Shown: positions 33,558 to 42,583 of the stretch, in pieces
Numbering within the stretch: position 1 is the stretch's first letter
Layout of the letters: each line of letters opens with the position of its first letter
Source: an uncultured Duncaniella sp.
GTDB lineage: Bacteria; Bacteroidota; Bacteroidia; Bacteroidales; Muribaculaceae
Direction of reading: 5' to 3'
Assembly: GCA_910587515.1 (NCBI GenBank)
Contig: CAJULW010000010.1
Coordinates: 86,095 to 150,094 of the forward strand
DNA: 64,000 nucleotides
Position numbers and translations under genes: made by a program
Notes under the pieces: generated by a model
The model's database searches: none
Told to the model about the DNA's origin: nothing
What the model saw: only the letters and a program-made list of their open reading frames with translations

Positions 33558-34898
33558 TTATGCTTCCTGAGCTATTGACTTGAACTCATCCAAAGAGACT
33601 GTTTTCTTATCGAGAGTGACAGTCTTTTCGATTGTGTCGTAAAGCTTTGAGGTGAGAACCTGCTGTGTGAGTTGCTGGCGTATTTCAGGTTTTTCAAGCT
33701 GTTCTTTGGCATAACGTGTGATGATCTCGTCATCGATTCCAGCCATGCCGTACTGTGCGAACTGACGGCCTGTAAGGTATTTTGCCATCTGCATTACCTC
33801 GTCGGCTTCAACCTTGATGTCAAGAGCCTTCAAGAGGTTGGTCTCGATGATCTCATGTTTGATGCCGGCTTCCTGGGCGTTGTAAGCTTCGTCTGCGTTT
33901 TCAGCTTCGGCAAAGAAGAGTTTCTTGATGGTTTCTGAGGGAAGTGTCATTGAACCGAACTTCTCCATCATACATTTGTCGAATTGGTTGCGGAACAAGA
34001 TGTGGCTGTTCTGGCTGAGTTCTGCCGCGATCATGTCTTTGATCGCATTGCGATATTCTTCCTCGTTATGTACTTTGTCCTCACCGAACACCATTTTGTA
34101 GTATTCGTCATTAAGCTCCGCGGGGACGTTCACGATAATTTCTGAAATTGCCATTTCGAAGTCACTCTTGACATCACCTGCGATAGCTTTGTCGACATGG
34201 AGCATCGATGCGAGTTCTCCTGCGTCACCGGCTGCGGCTTTCCAAGGATTGAACACGACTTTGTCGCCGGGTTTCTTTCCGTTGAATTTCGCTGCTTCTT
34301 CTTTGTCTTTGAAATAGAGCGGGAATACGATGCCGTCCGTAACCTGGATGGCTCCTTCATTTGAATTAACGCTTCCGTCTTCGTTGAGTTGCATGAGAGT
34401 GCCTTTCACGACTCCGTCTTCGGTCATTTCCTGTCCGGGTTCCTGTTTGCCGAAACGTTTGCGCATGTTCTTGTCCTGCTCCTCGATCATCTCGTCGGTA
34501 ACCTCGATCTCATAGTAGGGATAGTGGTCTTCATTTGACGGTTTGATGTCGAGTTGCGGGATGAGGGCGAGGTCATATTTGAATTCCTGGTCACCGTCTT
34601 CGAAAGCTTCTTTCACCTCTACGGGTAATGGATGGCCCATAACCGGAAGATTGTTTTCGGTTATATAGTCGACCACAGCGCGATAAACAACGTCATTGAT
34701 CACGTCGCTGGTCATCTGCTTGCCGAAACGGCGTTTGAGTTCTCCGAAAGGCACATGTCCTTTGCGGAATCCGGGAATGACATGAGTGCGGCCAAGTTCC
34801 TTGAGCTTCTTGGTCACATCGTCCTTATAATCGTTTTCTTCAATCGCCACGGTCAGACGTACGTCTACGGGTGAAATCTCGTCCTTTGTAATTTTCAT
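33558..34898 (-). CDS. tig: Trigger factor chaperone
   Basis: A ribosome-associated folding chaperone of 446 residues. The N-terminal ribosome-binding domain ends in the loop region HVIPGFRKGHVPFGELKRRFG (about 40-58), followed by a middle PPIase-like domain and a long helical C-terminal cradle. In Bacteroidetes the PPIase domain is diverged; here I see no convincing FKBP active-site pattern in 150-240, so isomerase activity is doubtful. It has a full consensus promoter and ends in a hairpin. Confidence 0.92.
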   Translation of the reverse strand: MKITKDEISPVDVRLTVAIEENDYKDDVTKKLKELGRTHVIPGFRKGHVPFGELKRRFGKQMTSDVINDVVYRAVVDYITENNLPVMGHPLPVEVKEAFEDGDQEFKYDLALIPQLDIKPSNEDHYPYYEIEVTDEMIEEQDKNMRKRFGKQEPGQEMTEDGVVKGTLMQLNEDGSVNSNEGAIQVTDGIVFPLYFKDKEEAAKFNGKKPGDKVVFNPWKAAAGDAGELASMLHVDKAIAGDVKSDFEMAISEIIVNVPAELNDEYYKMVFGEDKVHNEEEYRNAIKDMIAAELSQNSHILFRNQFDKCMMEKFGSMTLPSETIKKLFFAEAENADEAYNAQEAGIKHEIIETNLLKALDIKVEADEVMQMAKYLTGRQFAQYGMAGIDDEIITRYAKEQLEKPEIRQQLTQQVLTSKLYDTIEKTVTLDKKTVSLDEFKSIAQEA

Positions 34899-34992
34899 TT
34901 TTTACTATCTGTTTAAGTAGTTTTGTTAATTTCGATGGTTGGGGGCGGGGCTGGCCGTGGAAATTACGGATATGCTCCTTTTAATCAAGGTG

Positions 34993-35022
34993 CAAAATTA
35001 ACAAAAAAATCCCGAAACGCAA
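34993..35022 (-). promoter_or_regulatory. Promoter of tig
   Basis: Minus-strand TAATTTTG (34993-35000) with TTG (35020-35022) spaced by 19 nt. The -33 element lies only 4 nt beyond the stop codon of the upstream GH13 gene. Confidence 0.8.
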
Positions 35023-35026
35023 AACT

Positions 35027-37603
35027 TTACATTACTGCTACTTTAACGGATTTAGAGTCTACTCTGACGATATAGACGCCGGGCGAGAGACGGGAGCCGA
35101 CAGGCAGGCTTATACCGCTTAGATTGTGTATGCTTAGATTGGAGTAGGGGCTATGTATGTGTATATAGCCGTTTTCGACGGATATCTCTGGCTGTTTGCC
35201 GACGCTGTTGTCGATAGTGGTGTCGTCAATGCCCGATTCGAGGTCGGTTCCGTATACAGCGAAAGTTCCGGCTTTGAGGCGGACACCGTTGTCGGTGAGT
35301 AGCGGGGATTCGTTGTGGCTTGACGTGATGAGCTCGTATTTTGAATCCGAAAGATTAGCGGTCGTGCCAGTGGCTGGATTTTTAGGAAACGGTATCACGG
35401 TGGATTCAGTTGGTTTCTTTGCTGCGGGATTTACGACAAGATAAAGCTCTTTCGAGCCATTGGATAGGCTGATGTATCGTGAGGTGGCCGAACTTAGCTG
35501 TATGTCGGAGGCTGCGGTTTCCATAAAAAGATCCGGATGTTCTTTCCTGATATTGCAAAGTGTGGCGAATGTGTCGTGAAGACCTCTTTGCACAGTCTTG
35601 TTCAGGTCGTTCCAGGAAACTTTCTTTGGATCGGTCAGATTTTCGGTTGGGTTATTGTTGTTGTCGTATTTTTTTGTCGGTGTCATGTTGCCGAGCTCTT
35701 CGAACTGCCAGATCATGTGTGCTCCTGGCGAAAGCAGCATTTGTGCGGCCATTGAACCTATGCGTAAACATAGGTCTGTATATGAGCCTTTTACTACACT
35801 CCCATCCTGCGATGTCGCTCCGTAAGCCGTGCGCTCTTCATCGTGGCTTTCCGCGTAACTTATTGTCGAACCCCACAAACGATCGTCATACGGAGCGTAG
35901 AAGCGGACGAGCGACATGTCGCCTATGCCGGTAACGTAGTTTCGTGCGCTCCAATTGACGTTTGCCCAATTTATCTCACCGTCGCGAGCCATGTCGTTTT
36001 CTTCTTGGCTGCCGGCAAGGTTTTCGTTTATGAAATAGGCGTCTGGTTTGATGGAGATTATGTGGTCACGCAAGGCTTTCATTCGTGCTATGCGGGAGGC
36101 GTTGAATTTGTTAGTGTTAGATTCTACGGGTGCGTTCCATGTGTTGGTTGATGGGTCGTAGGTGTTTCCGTAGCTGTCGTTGTCGCCAAGCCCTTTGACG
36201 AGGTCGAAACGGAAGCCGTCTACTTTGTAATATGTCAGCCAATAGTCGAGAGCATCGCGCCACTGTTGCTGTACAAGTTCGCAATCTTGGTTCCAATCGT
36301 TAAGTACGCTGTAGGAGTGTGGAGCGGAGCCATTGTAGAACGGACTGATGTTGCGACGTGCCATTTCATACCATGGGTGCATACCGTCGCTTTGGTTGAA
36401 AACGATATCGAGTATGACTGCCATTCCACGTTCATGTGCACCGTCGATAAGAGCGCGATAGTCGTCCGGTGTACCGTATGCTTTGTCGGGAGCCATATAA
36501 AAATTGGTGTTGTATCCCCATGAGTTGTTGCCTCCGAACTCCATGATAGGTAATAATTCGATAGCGTTTACCCCGAGGTCTTTAAGGTAGTCGAGTTTGC
36601 CTATGGCTCCGGTTACCGTCCCGTCACCGAATGCTTTACCTTCGGTTCCTGTGAAGTCGCGTATCAGAAGTTCATAGATGATAAGGTCGTTTTGTCTGAC
36701 GCCTTTGAAATTGTCCACCTTCCAGTCATATTCGTTTTGTTCGCTGTTGTATACCGCCAACGGGACTTTCTGTATTTTGTCTGACGGATATTCCGGAATG
36801 GATGGAAAGACCTGTGAGGGGATGTATTGGTCGTTGAACGGATCAAGGATGAGGTTGGCGTATGGGTCTCCTATGCGTATGGAGCCATCGACGAGATAAT
36901 AGTACATGTAGTCTTTGCCTTTTTCGAGGTTTTCGACCGTATGCCAGAAATAACGGACACCGTTGACCTCTTGGTAGTTCATTGTGTTTGAGGACGAAAT
37001 GGCATAGTCGTCCCATGAACCGACAATGTTGCAATTGTTTTTGTCTGGTGCGGCAAGACAAAATGTGACAGAGCCGTCCGCATTTTGCCGTGCTCCCATT
37101 TTGGGTGTTCCGCCCGGGTAATCTGCCTGTCTGGATGTCGAGAATTCTTTGGGGAATACTTCAACAAGTATATCTCCGCCTGTACTTGTCTTGGCTTCAG
37201 AACTTCCGGTGGAATTACGGAACACGAACGCGAGTTTCTCAATGTGTTCTGTCGGGTCGGTTATGTCGTAATAGCTTCGGATGTCGGGGATTGTCAGTTG
37301 CCACGTGAATGGCTCGACGTATGTCAGTTTGAATTTGTCGCTGTTGTCGCCCCATGTGGGTGTCTGTTTCCAGTCGGATACACTCTTGCTTTTATTGGTG
37401 ATCACGCCCGTATGGGCGTATATTGGGGTTGACGCTGTCGCATCAATTAACCCGCGGTTGCCTCCGTCGGAATGAAACGTGATTACGATGTCTTTGGTGT
37501 TTTCGTCAATCAAGGCCGGAGTCGTGGTCACGCTTTGGGCGGTTGCGGTCATGAGCATCGGCATAAATAATGCCGACATGAGATTGCGTAACGATGGTTT
37601 CAT
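35027..37603 (-). CDS. Secreted GH13 alpha-amylase family enzyme
   Basis: An 858-residue exported glycoside hydrolase acting on alpha-glucans. The signal peptide ends near TATAQ. Residues 25-165 form a beta-rich N-terminal domain and about 170-280 an early-set/CBM48-like domain (NCNIVGSWDDYA). The GH13 barrel (about 310-700) carries Asp467 in DGFRFDLV, Glu527 in FINENLAG and Asp588 in ESHDEER, the full catalytic triad. The last 75 residues (SIHNLSGISLPVGSRLSPGVYIVRV) resemble a Bacteroidales C-terminal sorting module. This and the GH10 C-terminus hint at a shared export route. No SusR or other sus genes flank it. Confidence 0.92.
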   Translation of the reverse strand: MKPSLRNLMSALFMPMLMTATAQSVTTTPALIDENTKDIVITFHSDGGNRGLIDATASTPIYAHTGVITNKSKSVSDWKQTPTWGDNSDKFKLTYVEPFTWQLTIPDIRSYYDITDPTEHIEKLAFVFRNSTGSSEAKTSTGGDILVEVFPKEFSTSRQADYPGGTPKMGARQNADGSVTFCLAAPDKNNCNIVGSWDDYAISSSNTMNYQEVNGVRYFWHTVENLEKGKDYMYYYLVDGSIRIGDPYANLILDPFNDQYIPSQVFPSIPEYPSDKIQKVPLAVYNSEQNEYDWKVDNFKGVRQNDLIIYELLIRDFTGTEGKAFGDGTVTGAIGKLDYLKDLGVNAIELLPIMEFGGNNSWGYNTNFYMAPDKAYGTPDDYRALIDGAHERGMAVILDIVFNQSDGMHPWYEMARRNISPFYNGSAPHSYSVLNDWNQDCELVQQQWRDALDYWLTYYKVDGFRFDLVKGLGDNDSYGNTYDPSTNTWNAPVESNTNKFNASRIARMKALRDHIISIKPDAYFINENLAGSQEENDMARDGEINWANVNWSARNYVTGIGDMSLVRFYAPYDDRLWGSTISYAESHDEERTAYGATSQDGSVVKGSYTDLCLRIGSMAAQMLLSPGAHMIWQFEELGNMTPTKKYDNNNNPTENLTDPKKVSWNDLNKTVQRGLHDTFATLCNIRKEHPDLFMETAASDIQLSSATSRYISLSNGSKELYLVVNPAAKKPTESTVIPFPKNPATGTTANLSDSKYELITSSHNESPLLTDNGVRLKAGTFAVYGTDLESGIDDTTIDNSVGKQPEISVENGYIHIHSPYSNLSIHNLSGISLPVGSRLSPGVYIVRVDSKSVKVAVM

Positions 37604-37723
37604 GTCTTAAAAAGAAATAAGTGTAAGTAAGTTTAATGAAAAAGAAAACGTATGATAATGATAGAAGAAAAATATGATGTCTGTATGACTGCGGATTTTT
37701 TATAATCCGGTGTTAGATGCGTG

Positions 37724-39187
37724 TTAAAGCATGGGGTCGAATTCATCGGCCGGTATCTCATTTTCGGCCTTTAGTGCGCGGATGATGTTCTTAAGGTTTT
37801 CTACATAGCCGGTTACCATGGCGCCTGTTGATGCCGGGGTTAGCTTGAACAAATGGCTCAGCTCGGAGTTGGAGTGCGCCTTGCGGTAGTTTTTTATGGA
37901 TGAATATATCTGAGAGGCTTCATCGAGTGCGGTTTCACGGTGACCGGTGCGTACAAGACTCATTATATAGGGGAAAGTGACCGCTGGCAGATAGGGCCAT
38001 TGGAGCTTTTCCTGCTTCGTGCGGTATAAACTGATGATTTTGTCGAACTGTAATCCGAAATAGCATATTTCCATTACGAATGGGAGTTCGTTTTCGAAGC
38101 CCTTGATTTCGTCGTAGGTCAGGCAGATTAGAGCCGCGGAGGAGAATTGTCCGTGGGCAACATGATTTCGGGCCCATTCGACAGCGTCCTTCTCTCCTAC
38201 ATAGCCTGAATTAATGATACTGCGGACGAATGGATATGCCTTTTCTTTGTCAAGCACCAACAGCACATCCACCGCTAAGCGTGAATTGAGATGTTCGTTA
38301 AGATATTTACACAGCATCTCTGCCGCCTGTGTTTGCCGGCCTGTTTCCATAAGGGCGGCGGCGAAGGTCGATATATCGGTTTCTTCCACCTCTTGCGATT
38401 CGACCACGCGGCTGTAGATCTCGGCAACCGCTTCCGCTCCGCGTTCGAGTCTGTAGAGCGCGGCTCCTTTTATCCGCAGTCCCATTATCGAGTCGGGGTC
38501 GATGGCAAGGGCATATTCCGCAGAGGACAAAGCGCTTTCGTAGGCATCAGAGTTTATCTGTACTGTGGCCAGACGCAACCAAAAATCGAGGTTGAAAGGC
38601 TCAAGCATTGTCAATTCCTCAAAAAGTATGGCTGCGGTCGACAAATCTTCATTCTCCTCGGTTCTGTCTGCGAACTCATACAGGAAAGTTTGAGGATAGG
38701 AGCATTTTTCCTGTATGCGTTCTTTGTTGTTCATGAGCCATGAATCCAGTCCCATTTCGATGGCATAGTCGGTAAACTGTATTATGCCTTCGTCTTCAAA
38801 ATCGTCTGTGACTGACAGGATTTCTTCAAGGGACGCCGTTATTTCGCTTTTTTGCATAGACAAATCCGAGTTGCGAGCGCGCAACTCGAGGAGACGGTTA
38901 AGAACACTTCCCGTATTGACTCTGCGGTTTAGCTCAGCGGTAGTTTCAACATCACCGAAAGAATAATATAGCCAAGCCCGACGTGTGGCCAAAGCTTCAC
39001 TTTTAGGATAATGTGCAGCTCCATAGAGCAATACTTCCATTTTGACTACGTAGTTATCGTAGTCGGAAGCATAGTCGAATATATCTATAAGGTCATTCTC
39101 GTCGAAAAAGGCTTCGGTGTTTCCGCGTTTGACAACTTCCGACTCAAATTCCTCGTATAAGTCGCGTCGTTCGTTTTGTTCGTCCAT
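37724..39187 (-). CDS. Tetratricopeptide repeat protein
   Basis: A 487-residue cytoplasmic protein, acidic at the N-terminus, made almost entirely of helix pairs. TPR units are clearest between residues 175 and 290 (AAILFEELTMLEPFNLDFWLRLATVQ, then YESALSSAEYALAIDPDSIMGL). No signal peptide, membrane segment or enzymatic domain is visible. Such proteins act as scaffolds; the partner is unknown. It lies 87 nt after glnS and may be cotranscribed, although a 12-bp hairpin stands between them. A weak hairpin (CGGATT with AATCCG near 37692-37711) follows the stop. Confidence 0.8.
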   Translation of the reverse strand: MDEQNERRDLYEEFESEVVKRGNTEAFFDENDLIDIFDYASDYDNYVVKMEVLLYGAAHYPKSEALATRRAWLYYSFGDVETTAELNRRVNTGSVLNRLLELRARNSDLSMQKSEITASLEEILSVTDDFEDEGIIQFTDYAIEMGLDSWLMNNKERIQEKCSYPQTFLYEFADRTEENEDLSTAAILFEELTMLEPFNLDFWLRLATVQINSDAYESALSSAEYALAIDPDSIMGLRIKGAALYRLERGAEAVAEIYSRVVESQEVEETDISTFAAALMETGRQTQAAEMLCKYLNEHLNSRLAVDVLLVLDKEKAYPFVRSIINSGYVGEKDAVEWARNHVAHGQFSSAALICLTYDEIKGFENELPFVMEICYFGLQFDKIISLYRTKQEKLQWPYLPAVTFPYIMSLVRTGHRETALDEASQIYSSIKNYRKAHSNSELSHLFKLTPASTGAMVTGYVENLKNIIRALKAENEIPADEFDPML

Positions 39188-39211
39188 CAGTTGAAGTGAG
39201 TCGGAGTGTTA

Positions 39212-39240
39212 ATGTCAGGAAACATGCTGTTTCCTGACAT
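39212..39240 (-). terminator. Perfect 12-bp hairpin after glnS
   Basis: ATGTCAGGAAAC at 39212-39223 pairs with GTTTCCTGACAT at 39229-39240 around a 5-nt loop. No U-run follows on the minus strand, so it may reduce read-through into the TPR gene or protect the glnS mRNA end rather than terminate fully. Confidence 0.5.
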
Positions 39241-39274
39241 GGTTATGATTTTGATGTGTCAGTGGTAACGATAT

Positions 39275-40966
39275 TTACGCTTTCCAACTGTCTTTCAACG
39301 CGATTGTCCTGTTGAAAATCAGGTTGTCGGGAGATGAGTCCGGATCAAGGGTAAAATATCCTATTCTCTGGAACTGCAACGGAAGCCCTGGATTCGCGAT
39401 CTTTGCAAGATATGGTTCCACTTTTATGTTTTCAACAATTTTCAATGAATCCGGGTTTAGCATTTCGCGGAAATCGCGGTCTGTTTCGGCTGCCGGGTTT
39501 TCAACATTGAAAAGACGGTCATAAATACGAGCGGTCGCATTGACGGCATGTTGGGCTGACACCCAGTGCAGTGTGCCTTTTACTTTCCGTTGGCTTCCGG
39601 GAAGTCCGCTGCGTGTCTCCGGGTCGTAAGTGCAGTATATTTCCTCGATATTACCCTCGGAGTCTTTTTTACATCCGGTGCATTTTACGATGTATGCGCC
39701 TTTCAGGCGTACTTCGCCTTCAGGGGCAAGACGGAAGAATTTTTTTGGAGGATTTTCCATGAAGTCATCCCGCTCGATGTATATTTCACGGCTGAACGGC
39801 ATTTCATGTGTGCCTGATCCCGGTTCTTCAGGATTGTTTTCCATCTCGACAGTTTCTACCTGGTCTTCGGGGTAGTTTGTTATGACCACTTTGACTGGGT
39901 TGATCACGGCCATTCCGCGTGTGGCGACTTTGTTGAGGTCGTCGCGCACAGCGTGTTCAAGCAGAGAAATGCTGTTTAAAGCTTCGTATTTGGTATATCC
40001 TATCGCATCGATGAAATTGCGTATGGACCGCGGTGTAAATCCGCGACGGCGTAGTCCTGAGATGGTCGGCATTCGCGGATCGTCCCATCCGGCAACGAGC
40101 CCTTCCTTGACGAGCTGGAGGAGCTTGCGCTTGGACATAACGGTGTGTGTGAGATTCAGGCGGTTGAATTCTACCTGTCGTGGACAATAGCTGTCGTCTG
40201 CGAGTTCTTTTACGAAATATTCATACAATGGACGGTGGACAACGAACTCCAAAGTGCATATCGAGTGTGTCACACCTTCGAAGTAGTCGCTTTGTCCATG
40301 TGCGAAGTCATACATAGGATAGACCTTCCATTTGTCGCCTGTACGGTGATGCGGAGTCTTGATTATGCGATACATTATCGGGTCACGGAAATGCATGTTG
40401 GGACTGGCCATGTCGATTTTGGCGCGGAGAACGCGCGCTCCCTCCTCGAATTCGCCTTCGTTCATGCGTCGGAACAGGTCGAGGTTCTCTTCTACCGAAC
40501 GGTTGCGGAAAGGACTTTCTGTCCCGGCTTGTGTCGGAGTGCCTTTCTGCGCGGCTATCTGTTCGGATGTCTGGTCGTCTACGTAGGCTTTGCCATCTTT
40601 TATAAGACGCACCGCAAGATCGTAAAGCTGTGGAAAATAATCAGAGGCGTAATACTCTCTGTCGCCCCAGTCAAAACCGAGCCAATGGACATCCTCGCGT
40701 ATGGAATCGATATATTCCACATCCTCCTTGACAGGATTTGTATCGTCAAAGCGCAGGTTGCATGTGCCTCCGAACTTTTCCGCTATCCCGAAATCCATAC
40801 AGATCGCTTTTGCATGTCCTATGTGGAGATAGCCGTTGGGTTCCGGAGGGAAACGGGTGTTGAGCCTTCCTCCGTTTTTGCCAGCCTGAAGGTCTTCAAG
40901 TACAAGCTGTTCTACGAAATTTAGCCCCTTGTTTTCCTGGGGTGTGGATTGGGTATTGTTTTCCAT
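39275..40966 (-). CDS. glnS: Glutaminyl-tRNA synthetase
   Basis: A 563-residue class I aminoacyl-tRNA synthetase charging tRNA-Gln. The HIGH motif appears in RFPPEPNGYLHIGHAKAI, the KMSKS counterpart in THTVMSKRKLLQLV, and the acceptor-binding region in DDPRMPTISGLRRRG. Two beta-barrel anticodon-binding domains fill the C-terminal 220 residues. The ATG at 40966 gives MENNTQ and is preferred over a longer frame that would overlap the promoter. Its presence indicates direct Gln-tRNA charging. Confidence 0.96.
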   Translation of the reverse strand: MENNTQSTPQENKGLNFVEQLVLEDLQAGKNGGRLNTRFPPEPNGYLHIGHAKAICMDFGIAEKFGGTCNLRFDDTNPVKEDVEYIDSIREDVHWLGFDWGDREYYASDYFPQLYDLAVRLIKDGKAYVDDQTSEQIAAQKGTPTQAGTESPFRNRSVEENLDLFRRMNEGEFEEGARVLRAKIDMASPNMHFRDPIMYRIIKTPHHRTGDKWKVYPMYDFAHGQSDYFEGVTHSICTLEFVVHRPLYEYFVKELADDSYCPRQVEFNRLNLTHTVMSKRKLLQLVKEGLVAGWDDPRMPTISGLRRRGFTPRSIRNFIDAIGYTKYEALNSISLLEHAVRDDLNKVATRGMAVINPVKVVITNYPEDQVETVEMENNPEEPGSGTHEMPFSREIYIERDDFMENPPKKFFRLAPEGEVRLKGAYIVKCTGCKKDSEGNIEEIYCTYDPETRSGLPGSQRKVKGTLHWVSAQHAVNATARIYDRLFNVENPAAETDRDFREMLNPDSLKIVENIKVEPYLAKIANPGLPLQFQRIGYFTLDPDSSPDNLIFNRTIALKDSWKA

Positions 40967-41011
40967 TGCGCGGATATGTGTATCGTTAATATATGTAATG
41001 CGTTTAAAATG

Positions 41012-41019
41012 CAAATTTA
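41012..41019 (-). promoter_or_regulatory. Putative -7 box for glnS
   Basis: Minus-strand TAAATTTG, 45 nt before the glnS ATG. No clear -33 TTG at the usual distance. A second TAAATTTG faces the other way at 41043. Confidence 0.45.
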
Positions 41020-41042
41020 AGGAAAATCTATGATATTTTGTC

Positions 41043-41050
41043 TAAATTTG
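41043..41050 (+). promoter_or_regulatory. Putative -7 box for the acyltransferase gene
   Basis: Plus-strand TAAATTTG, 55 nt before the ATG at 41106 and divergent from the glnS box. No -33 TTG at the usual distance. Confidence 0.4.
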
Positions 41051-41105
41051 TAATGCAAATAAAAACGCTGAGATCAATTGGATATCTGTATCGGTATATA
41101 ATGCC

Positions 41106-42119
41106 ATGAATATTAATTCTTTGGATTCGAGAAACTTTAACTCCGGCCGTGTGCTTTGGCTTGATGTCATGAAAGGGCTGGGTATGATCGCTGTTGTGTG
41201 CGGTCACTTGTCATCGGACAGGTTTGTTTATGTGTTCCATATGCCCCTGTTTTTTATGATTTCTGGTTTTCTGATGCAGGTGGGGCGGAGTGACTCTGTT
41301 TCCTATATGCGGCACAGCGCATTGCGTCTGCTTATTCCGTATTTTGTGTTTCTGCTTTTATTCTTTGTGCCGGAATTGCTCCATGCGATGCGCAAAGGAA
41401 ACGATATTCCAGGTATTGAATTGCTCTACGGAGGTACGAAGTTGCAGGGACGTTTGGCAGTGTTTTGGTTCATAACAGTCTTGTTTGTGGCTACGAATAT
41501 TTTTAATGCTTTGCTTTTCAGACGGTATCTGTCACCGATCTTATTTGTGGGATTTTTTTGTTTGGGATATGTTTTCTCGTATTTCCGTATAGATCTTCCA
41601 TGGGGATTGCAGGTAGTGCCGATGGCGATTTTCTTTATGTGGGTCGGCAACAGGTCGGTATGGCTTTATGAGCGTATAAGTGGCATGGCTGTCGGCTCTT
41701 ATGCGAAAATCTTTGCGTGGATTGTAGTATTTTCGAGTTTCGTGGTGGCATGGCGTTGGCGCGATGACCTCTACATGGATATGAAACAGTCTTATTATGG
41801 TTTTACGGTACTTTCCGTGGTTATGGCTATATGGCTGACTTATTGTATAGCTTTCGTTTCGTTGCAGTTGGTGTCGTTGAAATATTTTGGCCGTTTCTTG
41901 GCTCTGCTCGGAGAAGCCTCATTGATGATAATGTATCTTCATATAGCGGTGTATAGGTCGATGCATACGCTTCCTTTGGAAGTCACCATGTTGGCGGCAA
42001 CGCTCATCCCGCTTCTGATTTATCTTTTGGTAAAGCGTTCTCGGATATTGTCTATGCTACTGCTCGGCCTGAATAAAAAAGATTGCAAACCGAAGATCGA
42101 GAAAGAAGACTGTCTTTGA
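41106..42119 (+). CDS. Acyltransferase family 3 membrane protein
   Basis: A 337-residue inner-membrane protein with about ten hydrophobic segments, of the acyltransferase-3 (OafA/NodX) family that acetylates or succinylates surface glycans. The N-terminal signature is present: VLWLDVMKGLGMIAVVCGHL, with the His of the conserved GH, followed by YVFHMPLFFMISGFLMQ. The C-terminal tail is short, basic and cytoplasmic (KKDCKPKIEKEDCL). No glycan gene cluster surrounds it, so the acceptor is unknown. It ends 107 nt before the tRNA-Leu promoter. Confidence 0.87.
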   Translation: MNINSLDSRNFNSGRVLWLDVMKGLGMIAVVCGHLSSDRFVYVFHMPLFFMISGFLMQVGRSDSVSYMRHSALRLLIPYFVFLLLFFVPELLHAMRKGNDIPGIELLYGGTKLQGRLAVFWFITVLFVATNIFNALLFRRYLSPILFVGFFCLGYVFSYFRIDLPWGLQVVPMAIFFMWVGNRSVWLYERISGMAVGSYAKIFAWIVVFSSFVVAWRWRDDLYMDMKQSYYGFTVLSVVMAIWLTYCIAFVSLQLVSLKYFGRFLALLGEASLMIMYLHIAVYRSMHTLPLEVTMLAATLIPLLIYLLVKRSRILSMLLLGLNKKDCKPKIEKEDCL

Positions 42120-42225
42120 CATCCCTGAAATGCTATTTTTGAATAATTCGGTTAACTTTGCATTTGCTGTTGGACTCTACACATTTGCTTGTTGAGAGTA
42201 GGCGTCTCAAAAGACTGTTAAAATG

Positions 42226-42257
42226 TTTGGATAGGAAGAAAAATATAATTAACTTTG
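42226..42257 (+). promoter_or_regulatory. Promoter of tRNA-Leu
   Basis: TTTG at 42226-42229 and TAACTTTG at 42250-42257 with a 20-nt spacer, a full consensus. Transcription would begin near 42264, a few bases before the mature tRNA. Confidence 0.85.
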
Positions 42258-42267
42258 TCCCCGCAAA

Positions 42268-42348
42268 GCCCAGGTGGCGGAATGGTAGACGCGCTCGTTT
42301 CAGGTGCGAGTGCTGCGAGGCGTGCAGGTTCGAGTCCTGTTCTGGGCA
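42268..42348 (+). tRNA. tRNA-Leu (anticodon CAG)
   Basis: The acceptor arms GCCCAGG and TCTGGGC pair with one G-T. The anticodon stem CTCGT/GCGAG encloses TTCAGGT with anticodon CAG, and the T arm is CAGG, TTCGAGT, CCTG. The long variable arm is typical of a class II leucine tRNA. CCA is not encoded (ACCCC follows). The 3' end is the apparent integration site of the island at 42336-45679. Confidence 0.95.
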
Positions 42349-42351
42349 CCC
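42336..42351 (+). repeat. Left att core in the tRNA-Leu 3' end
   Basis: CCTGTTCTGGGCACCC spans the T-arm end, the acceptor strand and the two bases beyond. It matches CCTATTCTAGGCATCC at 45664-45679 in 13 of 16 positions, and all three differences are transitions. Confidence 0.6.
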
Positions 42352-42352
42352 C

Positions 42353-42388
42353 AACCCCTTGATAATCGACTGATTTTCAAGGGGTTTA
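42353..42388 (+). terminator. Terminator of tRNA-Leu
   Basis: AACCCCTTGA at 42353-42362 pairs with TCAAGGGGTT at 42377-42386, followed by TATTGTTT. It starts 5 nt after the tRNA and lies at the left edge of the integrated element. Confidence 0.75.
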
Positions 42389-42399
42389 TTGTTTCCAAG

Positions 42400-42434
42400 G
42401 TGTACTAAAAGTGTACTCAATGCGAAAGTGTACT
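42400..42434 (+). repeat. Left cluster of GTGTACT heptamers, probable integrase arm sites
   Basis: GTGTACT occurs at 42400, 42411 and 42428 (spacings 11 and 17), about 50 nt inside the left att core. Such clustered short repeats are what arm-type integrase sites look like. The assignment is by pattern only. Confidence 0.55.
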
Positions 42435-42583
42435 GCAAAAGTCAGCCACCAAAAGAAAGAATCGACGAAATTATTTCGCATGATTTTTACTGACCGAAAC
42501 AATTTTCCGAATCAATAGATATTGCGTCTTATCAGGATTCATAGGAGATGTTGCAGTTATCCTTGCTAGTTATTTAGGTTATT

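Noticed and set aside
40145..40924. A 259-codon plus-strand frame opposite glnS
   Set aside because: It lies wholly within a well-supported conserved gene on the other strand and shows no domain.
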